Shown here one piece after another: positions 33,551-41,629 of a stretch of 64,000 bases of DNA. Positions within the stretch are counted from its first letter, which is position 1; each line of letters opens with the position of its first letter. The translations under genes were made by a program, and so were the position numbers. Source of the DNA: CAYRHJ01 sp964424105 (GTDB taxonomy: Bacteria; Planctomycetota; Phycisphaerae; UBA1845); NCBI GenBank assembly GCA_964424105.1, contig CAYRHJ010000031.1:1-64000 (forward strand). The letters are read 5' to 3'. The notes below the pieces were generated by a model. It worked only from the letters and a program-made list of their open reading frames with translations. It was not told the DNA's origin and made no database searches.

Positions 33551-33935
33551 TGTAAACTACCCCGTCGGCGATGTTCCGGGTGACGACCGGCGCCGCGTAT
33601 TACTATCACGCCCAGCAAAACGTCCGTCAATACATTGGTATTGCACGAATGTCCTGTCCGGTTCTCAATTGTGCCGCGGGATTGGCGAGGATTCGCGTGC
33701 CGCCCGAACGAAATATCGAGACAGTTGGACGTCCGGTAACCACAGCCATCCGCCCGAAAATCATCATATGGGGATAGCTGTAGAATGCGACTGCGATCGC
33801 GCTTAGCCGATAAGAGCAACGGATAATCGGACAATGGTCTACCGCACGAAACCGGCTGTCGCCCACAATCAGGCCCCCATCGCACGCGAAGCGGACGTTG
33901 GCGAGGAATGGGGCTAATCAGCCACCGGATTGCTG
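33551..33935. other. Intergenic, no gene seen
   Basis: About 385 bases between the divergent helical-protein and secretin genes. No terminator or repeat is obvious. A TAGAAT hexamer at about 33782 could be a -10 box for the secretin gene but lacks a clear -35. Confidence 0.4.
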
Positions 33936-35714
33936 ATGCACAAATGTTACGGATCATATGGCGCATTCCGCTTGCTACTTTCAGGCGCGTTCTTCGTAAC
34001 CGCACTTTTATCGGTCGTTCCGATCTTCGCACAGGATCCCACGTCGACGGTCGAGTTCACCGACGCATCCACGATTGATATCCGTGCCAACGACACCCGG
34101 CTGGTGGACATCCTGCAACAGCTCGCCGACATCACAGGCCGCAATTTCGTGATCGGGGACGGTGTCGACAGCCGACGGGTGACGTTATCCATCCGCGGCA
34201 TGACGTTGACGGAGGTGCTGGATGCCATTCTTCCGGGTGCGGGATGTAGTTACCGGGAGCGCGGCAAGTACATCATGGTGGATACGAGCGAGAGTCTGGC
34301 ATTGCAGGAAGTCGTGACTGAGCCTCTCGCGGTTCGAGTCATTCGGTTGAAATATACCCGTGCCAAGGACATGGCTGACATGATCACGCCCTTCCTGGGC
34401 CCCACCGGAAAATTGAAGGCATCACCGGAGGCGGCGGAAGGTATTGCATCGGGCAGCGATTCAACCGGCGGTGATTCGCTGGCGGGACACGATGTCTTGA
34501 TCGTCGAAGACACGCCCACGCGTTTGCAAAAGATCGAGGAGGTCATCCGTTCCATCGACGTGGAGCCGATGCAAGTGGTCGTGGAAGCGACGATTTTGCG
34601 GGCCGCTTTGAACGACGCGAATCAGCTCGGCGTGGACATCAGTTTTCTGTCCGGGGTCGATTTCGAGCGGGTGGGAGCTACGAGCACGGGTGGATTGAAT
34701 TTGACCACCGGCCCGGTTCCGGCAGGGGAGTTTGACGACGGGGTTGCAGCGGTCAACACGTCGTTCGGAGGGCCGTTGAACGGTGACGGCTTTACGTTCG
34801 GCTTGATCAAGAACAACTTGGCGGTGTTCATTCGCGCGCTGGAACAACTGACGGACACGGTGGTCTTAGCCAACCCAAAAATCCTCGCCTTGAACAAGCA
34901 GCGCGGGCAAGTGATCGTGGGTCGGCGAGACGGCTACATCACGACAACGGTGACGGAAACGGCAGCGGTCCAATCCGTGGAGTTCCTGGAAACCGGGACG
35001 CAGTTGACGTTTCGACCGTACATATTGGATGACAAGCGCGTGCGCATGGAAGTTCACGTGGGAGACAGCGCGGGAGGCTTGACGCCGTCGGACCTGCCTT
35101 TTGAAAGCACGACGGAATCAACCAGCAATATCATCGTGGAGGACGGACACACCATTCTGGTCGGCGGGCTGTTTCGCAACAGTGATGACGTCAGTCGTTC
35201 ACAGATTCCGGGGTTGGGGGAGGTTCCCGGTCTGGGCGCAATGTTTCGGCGATCCAATGACCAGAGCCAGCGCGAAGAAGTCATGGTGTTGCTGACCGTG
35301 CATATTATCAAGCACGACCCCACGTATCAGGCGCTGGGCGAGCGCATGTTGGAGGAGGCGGAGACCATTCGACTGGGATTGCGCGAACGGATGCAGTGGT
35401 TCGGCAGGCAGAAATTGGCCGAAGCGCATGCCCGCTCCGCGATCGAAAAGATGCACGCCGGACGACCCGAGCAGGCGTGGTTTCATGCCCGTCTGTCGCT
35501 GGCGGCCAACCCCTTGTCGTCGACGGCCCGGCGAATGCGAGACCGAATGGAACGTGACCTGGACGGGATTTCGCCCGACGATTCGATTCGACAATGGGTG
35601 GCCAGACGACTGAACGAAAGGCCTGTCGTGGATCGGGCGACGGATTGGCCGATCGAGCCATCTGACTCAACCAGCGAAACTCTGCCCGCGGACCCCGGGG
35701 AGGACCGACGATGA
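33936..35714 (+). CDS. Secretin (GspD/PilQ-type) outer-membrane channel protein
   Basis: 592 residues from ATG 33936. A signal peptide ends near FAQ (residue about 33). An N0/STN domain (IDIRANDTRLVDILQQLADI, TLSIRGMTLTEVLDAILP) is followed by an N1-like domain (VIRLKYTRAKDMADMITPFL). The secretin core (VVVEATILRAALNDANQLGV, VLANPKILALNKQRGQVIVG, GLFRN, IPGLGEVPGLGAMFRR, EEVMVLLTVHII) then follows. A helical extension of about 100 residues ends the protein. It is fused by a 4-base overlap to a TPR lipoprotein-like gene. No ATPase or inner-membrane assembly genes are in the window. Confidence 0.87.
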   Translation: MHKCYGSYGAFRLLLSGAFFVTALLSVVPIFAQDPTSTVEFTDASTIDIRANDTRLVDILQQLADITGRNFVIGDGVDSRRVTLSIRGMTLTEVLDAILPGAGCSYRERGKYIMVDTSESLALQEVVTEPLAVRVIRLKYTRAKDMADMITPFLGPTGKLKASPEAAEGIASGSDSTGGDSLAGHDVLIVEDTPTRLQKIEEVIRSIDVEPMQVVVEATILRAALNDANQLGVDISFLSGVDFERVGATSTGGLNLTTGPVPAGEFDDGVAAVNTSFGGPLNGDGFTFGLIKNNLAVFIRALEQLTDTVVLANPKILALNKQRGQVIVGRRDGYITTTVTETAAVQSVEFLETGTQLTFRPYILDDKRVRMEVHVGDSAGGLTPSDLPFESTTESTSNIIVEDGHTILVGGLFRNSDDVSRSQIPGLGEVPGLGAMFRRSNDQSQREEVMVLLTVHIIKHDPTYQALGERMLEEAETIRLGLRERMQWFGRQKLAEAHARSAIEKMHAGRPEQAWFHARLSLAANPLSSTARRMRDRMERDLDGISPDDSIRQWVARRLNERPVVDRATDWPIEPSDSTSETLPADPGEDRR

Positions 35715-36877
35715 GCGCACCACGCCGAACGTTGGCCGAGATTCACCGCCCGCCACGATCGTCAGCCGTTCATCGATGGGCCCGGCCCGTGCAGGTTACA
35801 TTGGTGGCGTTAAACCTGTTGGTCGCCGGTTGCATCGAACCCGTCAGTGTGGTGCGTGAAAACGCATCCCGAAACTGGGCGAACATGCGGGGCGGCTTGG
35901 TCTATGAACTGGCGAACGACGCCTACCAGAAAGGGGCATTGCAGAGCGCCCGGGCGGAATTGTTGCGACTGTTAGAAAACCAACCCGACCACGCCGACGG
36001 CAGGATTCTGCTGGCCCGCGTGTACATCGAAACGAATGAACTGACCCAGGCTGCGAAACTGCTCGAGGATGAACGATTCACGGTCCGACCGGATTCCCGG
36101 GCGAGCTATCTACGTGGATTGATCGCAGAATTGCAATCGGAATACGGCCTCGCCGCGAAGCACTATCGATTGGCTGCGGAATTGCGGCCTCAGCAGAGTC
36201 ACTATTGGTCGGCTGCGATTGAATCGATGATCGCAGCCGGCGACGTGCAAGGTGCGAGCGCGCTCATGTCCCAAGCCGAGGATTTGAAATATCGGGGGCC
36301 GCATTGGCTGGCGCTGAATGCAGAAGTCGCTCTTGCCGCCGGAAACGAGGAATTGGCTGCGGATTTCTATCGCCGGGGAATGGATTGGAGCTTGGCGGAG
36401 GAATCGTCGGAAGCGAAATGGATGGCGATGGAATTGTCTCGGATTTACCGCAAACAACATCGCTACGCCGATGCCGCCAACGTCCTGCAAAGCGTCCTCG
36501 CGAATACTCCAGACGAGAAATTGGGGCCGTTGTTGGAATCGTTGGCCATGTGCCGCCTGGCCATCGGACAGTTGAACGAGGCTGCATCGTTGCTGGATCG
36601 TGTCGAAGTGACGTCGGAGAAGTCAATCTCGCTGCGATTGGAACTGGCCCGTCGATTTGCGGACGCGGGGAAGCTGGACGAGGCGGCCTTGCAAGTCGAT
36701 AAAGCGTTGACCATCGACCCCGCGCATCAAGACGCATTGATGCTGGCGGCATTTACAGCCTGTCAAACCGACCGGATCAAGCACAAAGAAGCTGCCTTGG
36801 CGAAATGGGAAGCAGCCTACCCCGATGATCCGTTGATCGATCGCATTCGGAGACTGGCCGTCGTGCCGACCGAATAG
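35711..36877 (+). CDS. TPR-repeat protein, secretin partner
   Basis: 388 residues. ATG 35711 overlaps the secretin stop (ATGA). A membrane-targeting segment VTLVALNLLVAGC at about residues 29-42 ends in a lipobox-like LVAGC, suggesting a pilotin-like lipoprotein with a long N-terminus. At least eight tetratricopeptide-like helical pairs follow (AYQKGALQSARAELLRLLEN, HADGRILLARVYIETNELTQ, and so on). Likely functions in assembly or stability of the secretin channel; this is inferred from coupling. Confidence 0.75.
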   Translation: MSAPRRTLAEIHRPPRSSAVHRWARPVQVTLVALNLLVAGCIEPVSVVRENASRNWANMRGGLVYELANDAYQKGALQSARAELLRLLENQPDHADGRILLARVYIETNELTQAAKLLEDERFTVRPDSRASYLRGLIAELQSEYGLAAKHYRLAAELRPQQSHYWSAAIESMIAAGDVQGASALMSQAEDLKYRGPHWLALNAEVALAAGNEELAADFYRRGMDWSLAEESSEAKWMAMELSRIYRKQHRYADAANVLQSVLANTPDEKLGPLLESLAMCRLAIGQLNEAASLLDRVEVTSEKSISLRLELARRFADAGKLDEAALQVDKALTIDPAHQDALMLAAFTACQTDRIKHKEAALAKWEAAYPDDPLIDRIRRLAVVPTE

Positions 36878-36879
36878 GG

Positions 36880-37046
36880 CGGAAGACCGCTCGCTTTGCG
36901 CTCGCGGCTCGTTCAGTGGCGGGTGAAACTGCGCGCATGATGGGGAACGAGAGTCATCGGCTCCCCCACCTCCAAAGGAGGTGGGCCACCCACGCAGGTC
37001 ATCGGGATCCCACCCATTCTGGATTCCGGCGTTCGCCGGAATGACG
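36880..37046 (+). repeat. Composite interspersed element, copy 3, with inserted palindrome
   Basis: GGAAGACCGCTCGCTTTGCG, CTCGCGGCTCGT and GGCGGGTGAAACT open the element. TTCTGGATTCCGGCGTTCGC-CGGAATGACGG closes it. Between them lies a perfect 9-bp stem CCCACCTCC-AAA-GGAGGTGGG (36965-36985) that is absent from the other two copies. Confidence 0.75.
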
Positions 37047-37080
37047 GAGCGCGGTTTCGAAAGTGGCGGGCGCCGATGCG

Positions 37081-38769
37081 TTATTGACGATTCGGAAATA
37101 CGAAACCGCCTCGTCGATTCTTGTTGCCCGGCTCGCCGCCACGATGGGAACCACGTGTTTTGCCAAAAACGCCATCGGGCGGTGAAACGGCCAACTGCAC
37201 ACGTTCGACGTCGTCGCCGGCCAAAAACGAGGCCACCGTTTGATACAGCGGCGCATGTGTCATCAGGGTCAGATGGGCGGCGTTTTCAACGATCAGTGTT
37301 GTGGCGTTGGGGATGTGCCGTTGGATCAGGTGTTGTCTGCAAGACGGCGCCTGGATGTCCAATGATCCGTTAACGATCAGCGTGCGAGCTTGCGTCACGA
37401 CCTGCCGATGCACATCGCGGTGTTCATTCGAACCGACAAATAATTGATCGAGGTCGGGAAACAGAAAATCCCTGATGGTGCCGTAAAAGTTTGGAGGTTG
37501 GCTGCCGAATTGCACCGTGGCCAAGTTGCGAACAGCCGACGTTGGGGGGCGCCGGGTCAAGTAGTCGACGGCGTCGTTGGCGAGAGCTGCATAATGCCGG
37601 CGGACCCATTCGCCCAGGAGCGTGGTGTCCCCCGTTTCCAATTGGGAGATCAGCACAGATGTATCCGCAGGCCGATCGACGTTCATCCATTCGCGCAAAA
37701 GCAGGTACTGCAATCCGAAGCGCCCAACGAGAACCGTTGTGGGTTCCGCGGATTCGTCCAGATGCACGGTTATGGAAGGCGGATCCTCGTCCAATCGATT
37801 CATGATCGTCTCGACGCGGTCGGCCAGCGCGGATTCGTCGGCGGCGATGGCACGGGCCTCCTGCTTCAGTGGATCGGACAAAAGTGTCAACGGGGACCAC
37901 TTGGACCGTCCGCCCAGGGTGGGGTTCGTTTCGTCGGCTGCCACCAATACCAGATCGCCCATGTAATCTGGGTGCCGACGTGCAAACGCGCGTGCGATTA
38001 ACGTTCCTTCGCCCATGGCCAGAACATGGACCGTTTCCATTGAACAGGCGCGGCGAAGGTCATGCAGATCGTCGGCGCAGGCGTCCAACAGATAGGCTGA
38101 TGGATCGACTCCCGATTCGTGTAGGCGTGCACGCGATCGCTCCGCCAACAAATGCACGGATTTCTGAAAGCTGGGCCGCGATAGCAGCAGGTCGTCGGGA
38201 AGCGAAGTCACCTCGCGTGATCCCGTTCGGCCGGTAGAATCGGTGTGGCTGCGGGCGTCCAACACGAGCAGGTCGCGGAACTTCCACAGCGGTTCCATCA
38301 ACGACAGCCATTGGGGATCGCGAACACATTGGTGAGCGCGTTTTCCTGACTGGGCCAAGACGAATACCGCAGGTTGGGAAGCGGGCGAGGCGCTACGGAT
38401 TCGGGCAAACGCAACCTTGATCGTCGGGGAATTCGGCTGGAGCCGGTTTTCCGGTACAACAAGCCATCCAATCTGACATTCCAGCGTTTGCTGACGCGCG
38501 GTTGTCAACGTAACGAACCGGTGTTCCAGCGCTGGCAGGCGTGACTGCTCTTTTTCTTCCGCCGGGAGATTCAGCCCCGCAGCCAGAACGATCGCCAAGC
38601 CTGCAATCCAGACGACCGATGCCGGTTCAGATGTCGATTTGCGGGGATGTTCCCATCGAGAAAACAATGGCGTGTATCTCCGGGCTACGCCGTTCGCGAC
38701 GGCGAGTTTCGAGAACTGGGTGCCGGCGGGAAAACGATCCGCCTGACAATGGGCCGCCCAGCGATTCAT
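37081..38769 (-). CDS. Alpha/beta-hydrolase-fold exported protein lacking the nucleophile serine
   Basis: 562 residues. A signal anchor (VVWIAGLAIVLAAGLNLPAE) lies at about 52-70. Overall layout resembles S33 tripeptidyl-peptidase-like hydrolases (GWLVVPENR, VLDARSHTDSTGRTG in place of the oxyanion DxRGxGxS region, an AxxHxTLM-type end). At the nucleophile elbow the expected G-x-S-x-G reads AMGEGT, so the Ser is replaced. The Asp (GSLDIQAPS) and His (NAAHLTLM) of the triad are still present. It is probably a non-catalytic relative, or it uses another residue. Start codon uncertain because about 50 residues precede the anchor. Confidence 0.65.
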   Translation of the reverse strand: MNRWAAHCQADRFPAGTQFSKLAVANGVARRYTPLFSRWEHPRKSTSEPASVVWIAGLAIVLAAGLNLPAEEKEQSRLPALEHRFVTLTTARQQTLECQIGWLVVPENRLQPNSPTIKVAFARIRSASPASQPAVFVLAQSGKRAHQCVRDPQWLSLMEPLWKFRDLLVLDARSHTDSTGRTGSREVTSLPDDLLLSRPSFQKSVHLLAERSRARLHESGVDPSAYLLDACADDLHDLRRACSMETVHVLAMGEGTLIARAFARRHPDYMGDLVLVAADETNPTLGGRSKWSPLTLLSDPLKQEARAIAADESALADRVETIMNRLDEDPPSITVHLDESAEPTTVLVGRFGLQYLLLREWMNVDRPADTSVLISQLETGDTTLLGEWVRRHYAALANDAVDYLTRRPPTSAVRNLATVQFGSQPPNFYGTIRDFLFPDLDQLFVGSNEHRDVHRQVVTQARTLIVNGSLDIQAPSCRQHLIQRHIPNATTLIVENAAHLTLMTHAPLYQTVASFLAGDDVERVQLAVSPPDGVFGKTRGSHRGGEPGNKNRRGGFVFPNRQ

Positions 38770-39120
38770 TCGTTTTCCCCGGCAAGTTATTGCTTAACGC
38801 CGCAAACCCCATACGCCGTCGCCCAATCGAACGCAACAGCACCAGTTTAGCGTGCCTCGCCATTTCAGCGGCGTCGAAAACTATCAATTGAATTTTACAT
38901 CTCTCGACAAACGGATTCAGATATGTCATCTTTGTGGTGGTGATGGCGAGCTGAGGTCAACGGCGAGATTTGCCTGGGCGGCGCGTTTTGCGCATTTAAG
39001 ACCGGCGGCTGACGGGCTTGTTTAACGCGGTTCGTTGGTGGTGGTCTTTGCGTCCTGCAAATCCGTGACGGACGGGAACTTTTCCTGGTGCGCCCTAACA
39101 ATTCCGGCGAGGAGGCGATG
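38770..39120. other. Intergenic between divergent hydrolase and pseudopilin genes
   Basis: About 350 bases with no coding frame of family resemblance, no clear terminator and no copy of the interspersed repeats. GGAGG at 39111-39115 belongs to the pseudopilin start. Confidence 0.45.
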
Positions 39121-40182
39121 ATGTTGGCAGGTTCATATCGTCAGGTTTGCGACGCGGATCGGCGTCGTCGGTTGCAGGGCTTCACGCTTATCGAGCTTCT
39201 GGTGGTGGTGGCCATTATCGCACTGTTGATCAGCATTCTGTTACCTTCCCTGCGCAAGGCTCGCGAGCAAGCCAAGCAAGTCTTGTGTACGGCGGGTCTA
39301 AAAGGAATCGCGACGGCCAGCTTTACCTATGCCACTGGTGACAAAAATGGGCAGGCGATTCCGGTTCATCCTGCTACCGGCACGGTCGCCGACGTCGGTT
39401 CCTATGATTGGGGTGGCAAATCGGGCGTGGGCGATCCGACACAGGGCAGTCTGCCTGAAACGTCGCCGTGGGGAACGCAACACGGACGAGGCCCAGCGAC
39501 GCGACCATTGAACGACATCATCTACCCCGGCGGGTTTACGGATTACATGGGCAACCCGGGTGTGAATCAAGCCCACTGGAAAGAGGATGCAACGCTGGAC
39601 TTGAAACAATTCCGCTGTCCTTCCGATCGCGGATACACCGGGCATCACTTCACGACCTGGTCCGAGTCGAAGAAATCGTCGTTCGATCATTACGGCAACA
39701 GTTACGCTGCCAACACGCTGTGGTGTAACTCGCATCAGAATGCCTGCGTGATCAAAAGCTGGGGCCCCTTTCTGCGGTCGGTTTCCCGCATTCCCAACCC
39801 CGCGAACACCATCTACTACATCGAGAATTGCGGGCGGTTCAGTTGGCGGGCGGGCAAGGCCCACGCCGATCGCGTGTGCTGGACTAGCTCCGATGGACCG
39901 CATTTCAGCGAGAGCGAGGTTCCGCACATGATTCGGGGGTGGCACGGCAAGCCTTTCCAGTTCGTCACCAGCTTCGTCGATGGGCACGCGGGCGTCACGA
40001 AAATCGACGGATACCTTTGGCCGCCCCCTACCACGCCGCGCGACCCGCAGGACAACCCGCTCTATTGGAAATGTCACGTGATTCGTGGGCACGGCTGGCA
40101 ACTGGACGTCCTTCCCAGCATGCCGGAATTCATGAACGTCGATTGTGCACTGCCGACGTGGACTGCGGATACGTTGAACTAG
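39121..40182 (+). CDS. Type II/IV pseudopilin-like protein (planctomycete prepilin)
   Basis: 353 residues from ATG 39121 (GGAGG five bases upstream; ATG 39118 is too close). The prepilin cleavage/methylation motif GFTLIELLVVVAIIALLISI gives Gly at -1, Phe at +1 and Glu at +5 of the mature helix. The tail contains the SFVDGHAGV motif of the planctomycete H-x-DG pilins. The mature C-terminal domain is Trp/Cys-rich. It would be processed by a prepilin peptidase and could use the secretin at 33936, but that link is inference only. One gene, no neighbours of the machinery. Confidence 0.83.
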   Translation: MLAGSYRQVCDADRRRRLQGFTLIELLVVVAIIALLISILLPSLRKAREQAKQVLCTAGLKGIATASFTYATGDKNGQAIPVHPATGTVADVGSYDWGGKSGVGDPTQGSLPETSPWGTQHGRGPATRPLNDIIYPGGFTDYMGNPGVNQAHWKEDATLDLKQFRCPSDRGYTGHHFTTWSESKKSSFDHYGNSYAANTLWCNSHQNACVIKSWGPFLRSVSRIPNPANTIYYIENCGRFSWRAGKAHADRVCWTSSDGPHFSESEVPHMIRGWHGKPFQFVTSFVDGHAGVTKIDGYLWPPPTTPRDPQDNPLYWKCHVIRGHGWQLDVLPSMPEFMNVDCALPTWTADTLN

Positions 40183-40255
40183 CGACGTCTACCGCGATGG
40201 TGGGCGCCGTGGACGTTCTGTGCGAATTCTCCGCCGTTCCACCGGAGCATAATCG

Positions 40256-41533
40256 CTAGTCGGCATTGGGGGAGGCGGCGGTGCGCGCTTCGACTGTTTC
40301 GTCCAATACCGCTGACACCCATTCAGCCAGCGCTTCACCCGCCGCCTGATGCCCGGCGGCGCTGTAATGCTTGTCGCGGGGAAAATCGTACCGATGCCCC
40401 GTTCGTTTCATTTCGTCGAGCAGCGCTTCGGTCAAGTCCAGGTACGGAATTTCGAGCCGTGCTGCGATGGGCCGCAGAAACGATTCGCCCATCTCGCCGT
40501 TGCGTTTTCGCGGATCGAGGCAAAAAGGGTCCTCCTCGGCGGCAGGGGGTTCGTACGATCGACCTTCGATCTGGGCTTCGAGGCGATTCACGTTGCCGCC
40601 GAAAGCGAGCAGAAATGAAACGCCTCGCGCCCGACAGTCGTCCCGACAGGCGCGCAGGAGCTTTTCAATAACCTGCCAGGTCTTTCGACCGCGATCGTCC
40701 ATCGACATCGACGCGCCGGCCAACGAACGGAACTCGCCCCGGTCGACCGCCGACTCGAATTCACCCATTCGCCCCTGCCGGCGAAACAAGTTCTTGTCCA
40801 GCAAGAAGTACCTCGCCAACGCCGATTTCGATGCCCAGATTTTCAGGCCCGCCCGCCGCCAGCGCTTCGCGGGCATCAATTCCAGCTCGTCGTCGGCGTC
40901 CAAGAGAAACGTCGGCCCCACGTGGTTGGCGGGGAGCAGGTACGGTGAACAATCAAACGGATCGTTGGCCACGAACAGGAGCACGACCACGTCGGGACGG
41001 TAATCCAACGTGTAATGTCGGAGCGTCAGGTATTCGCGATCCGTCCCCATGCCCGAGCAGCCGAACGCGTACCATTGGGTCGGCTGATCCGGGTTGGATG
41101 TGTTCATGGCTCGCTCCGCCACGGTGAACAGCGTCTCGTGGGGTTTGACGTGGATGGCTTCGACGTAGGAATCGCCGATCAGGCAGACCCGTCGCGTGCC
41201 GGGGGGTTTTGGGATCACATAATCTTCCGGGTGATTCCAACCCTGGGCGTTGAAGGTGAATCGTCCCTGCATGCCCTCGCGAATGATCTGACCCGATTGA
41301 TGAGGCTGACGTCGCGGTCCGAGCACGGGGTCCCAAAAGTAATAGGCTACGTCGCTGACCGGCACGAACAATCGGATGATCACTTCGCCCGCGGCGGTGA
41401 TGACCAGCAGCGTGACGGCGAACATCATCAGGACCGCAATGATGCGGAATCCGACGCCGTGCTTTTGTACCTGTGCATCGGTCTGGCGCGGAGTTGCGTC
41501 ATCGATATGGGCATCCATCGATGAATCATCCAT
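40256..41533 (-). CDS. Membrane-anchored SGNH/GDSL hydrolase
   Basis: 425 residues. One N-terminal helix (IIAVLMMFAVTLLVITAAGE, about 31-50) anchors it. Block I is VCLIGDSYVEAIHV with the catalytic Ser in GDS. Block V is DKHYSAAGHQAAGEAL with the catalytic His. GCSGMGTDREY and LFVANDPFD resemble blocks II and III. Members act on acyl or acetyl groups of polysaccharides and lipids; substrate unknown. The gene stands alone, about 100 bp after the S41 protease stop. Confidence 0.72.
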   Translation of the reverse strand: MDDSSMDAHIDDATPRQTDAQVQKHGVGFRIIAVLMMFAVTLLVITAAGEVIIRLFVPVSDVAYYFWDPVLGPRRQPHQSGQIIREGMQGRFTFNAQGWNHPEDYVIPKPPGTRRVCLIGDSYVEAIHVKPHETLFTVAERAMNTSNPDQPTQWYAFGCSGMGTDREYLTLRHYTLDYRPDVVVLLFVANDPFDCSPYLLPANHVGPTFLLDADDELELMPAKRWRRAGLKIWASKSALARYFLLDKNLFRRQGRMGEFESAVDRGEFRSLAGASMSMDDRGRKTWQVIEKLLRACRDDCRARGVSFLLAFGGNVNRLEAQIEGRSYEPPAAEEDPFCLDPRKRNGEMGESFLRPIAARLEIPYLDLTEALLDEMKRTGHRYDFPRDKHYSAAGHQAAGEALAEWVSAVLDETVEARTAASPNAD

Positions 41534-41629
41534 GTTGATCTATTGGTAATGGATTCAGGCGCCGCGGACAAGACGCGGTTGCGTCGCGGATAGGCGGCGA
41601 CCAACGTGAACGACGACGATAGGCGAAGC

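Noticed and set aside
36965..36985. Perfect hairpin as a transcription terminator
   Set aside because: No T-run follows on either strand, so it is better described as part of the composite repeat.
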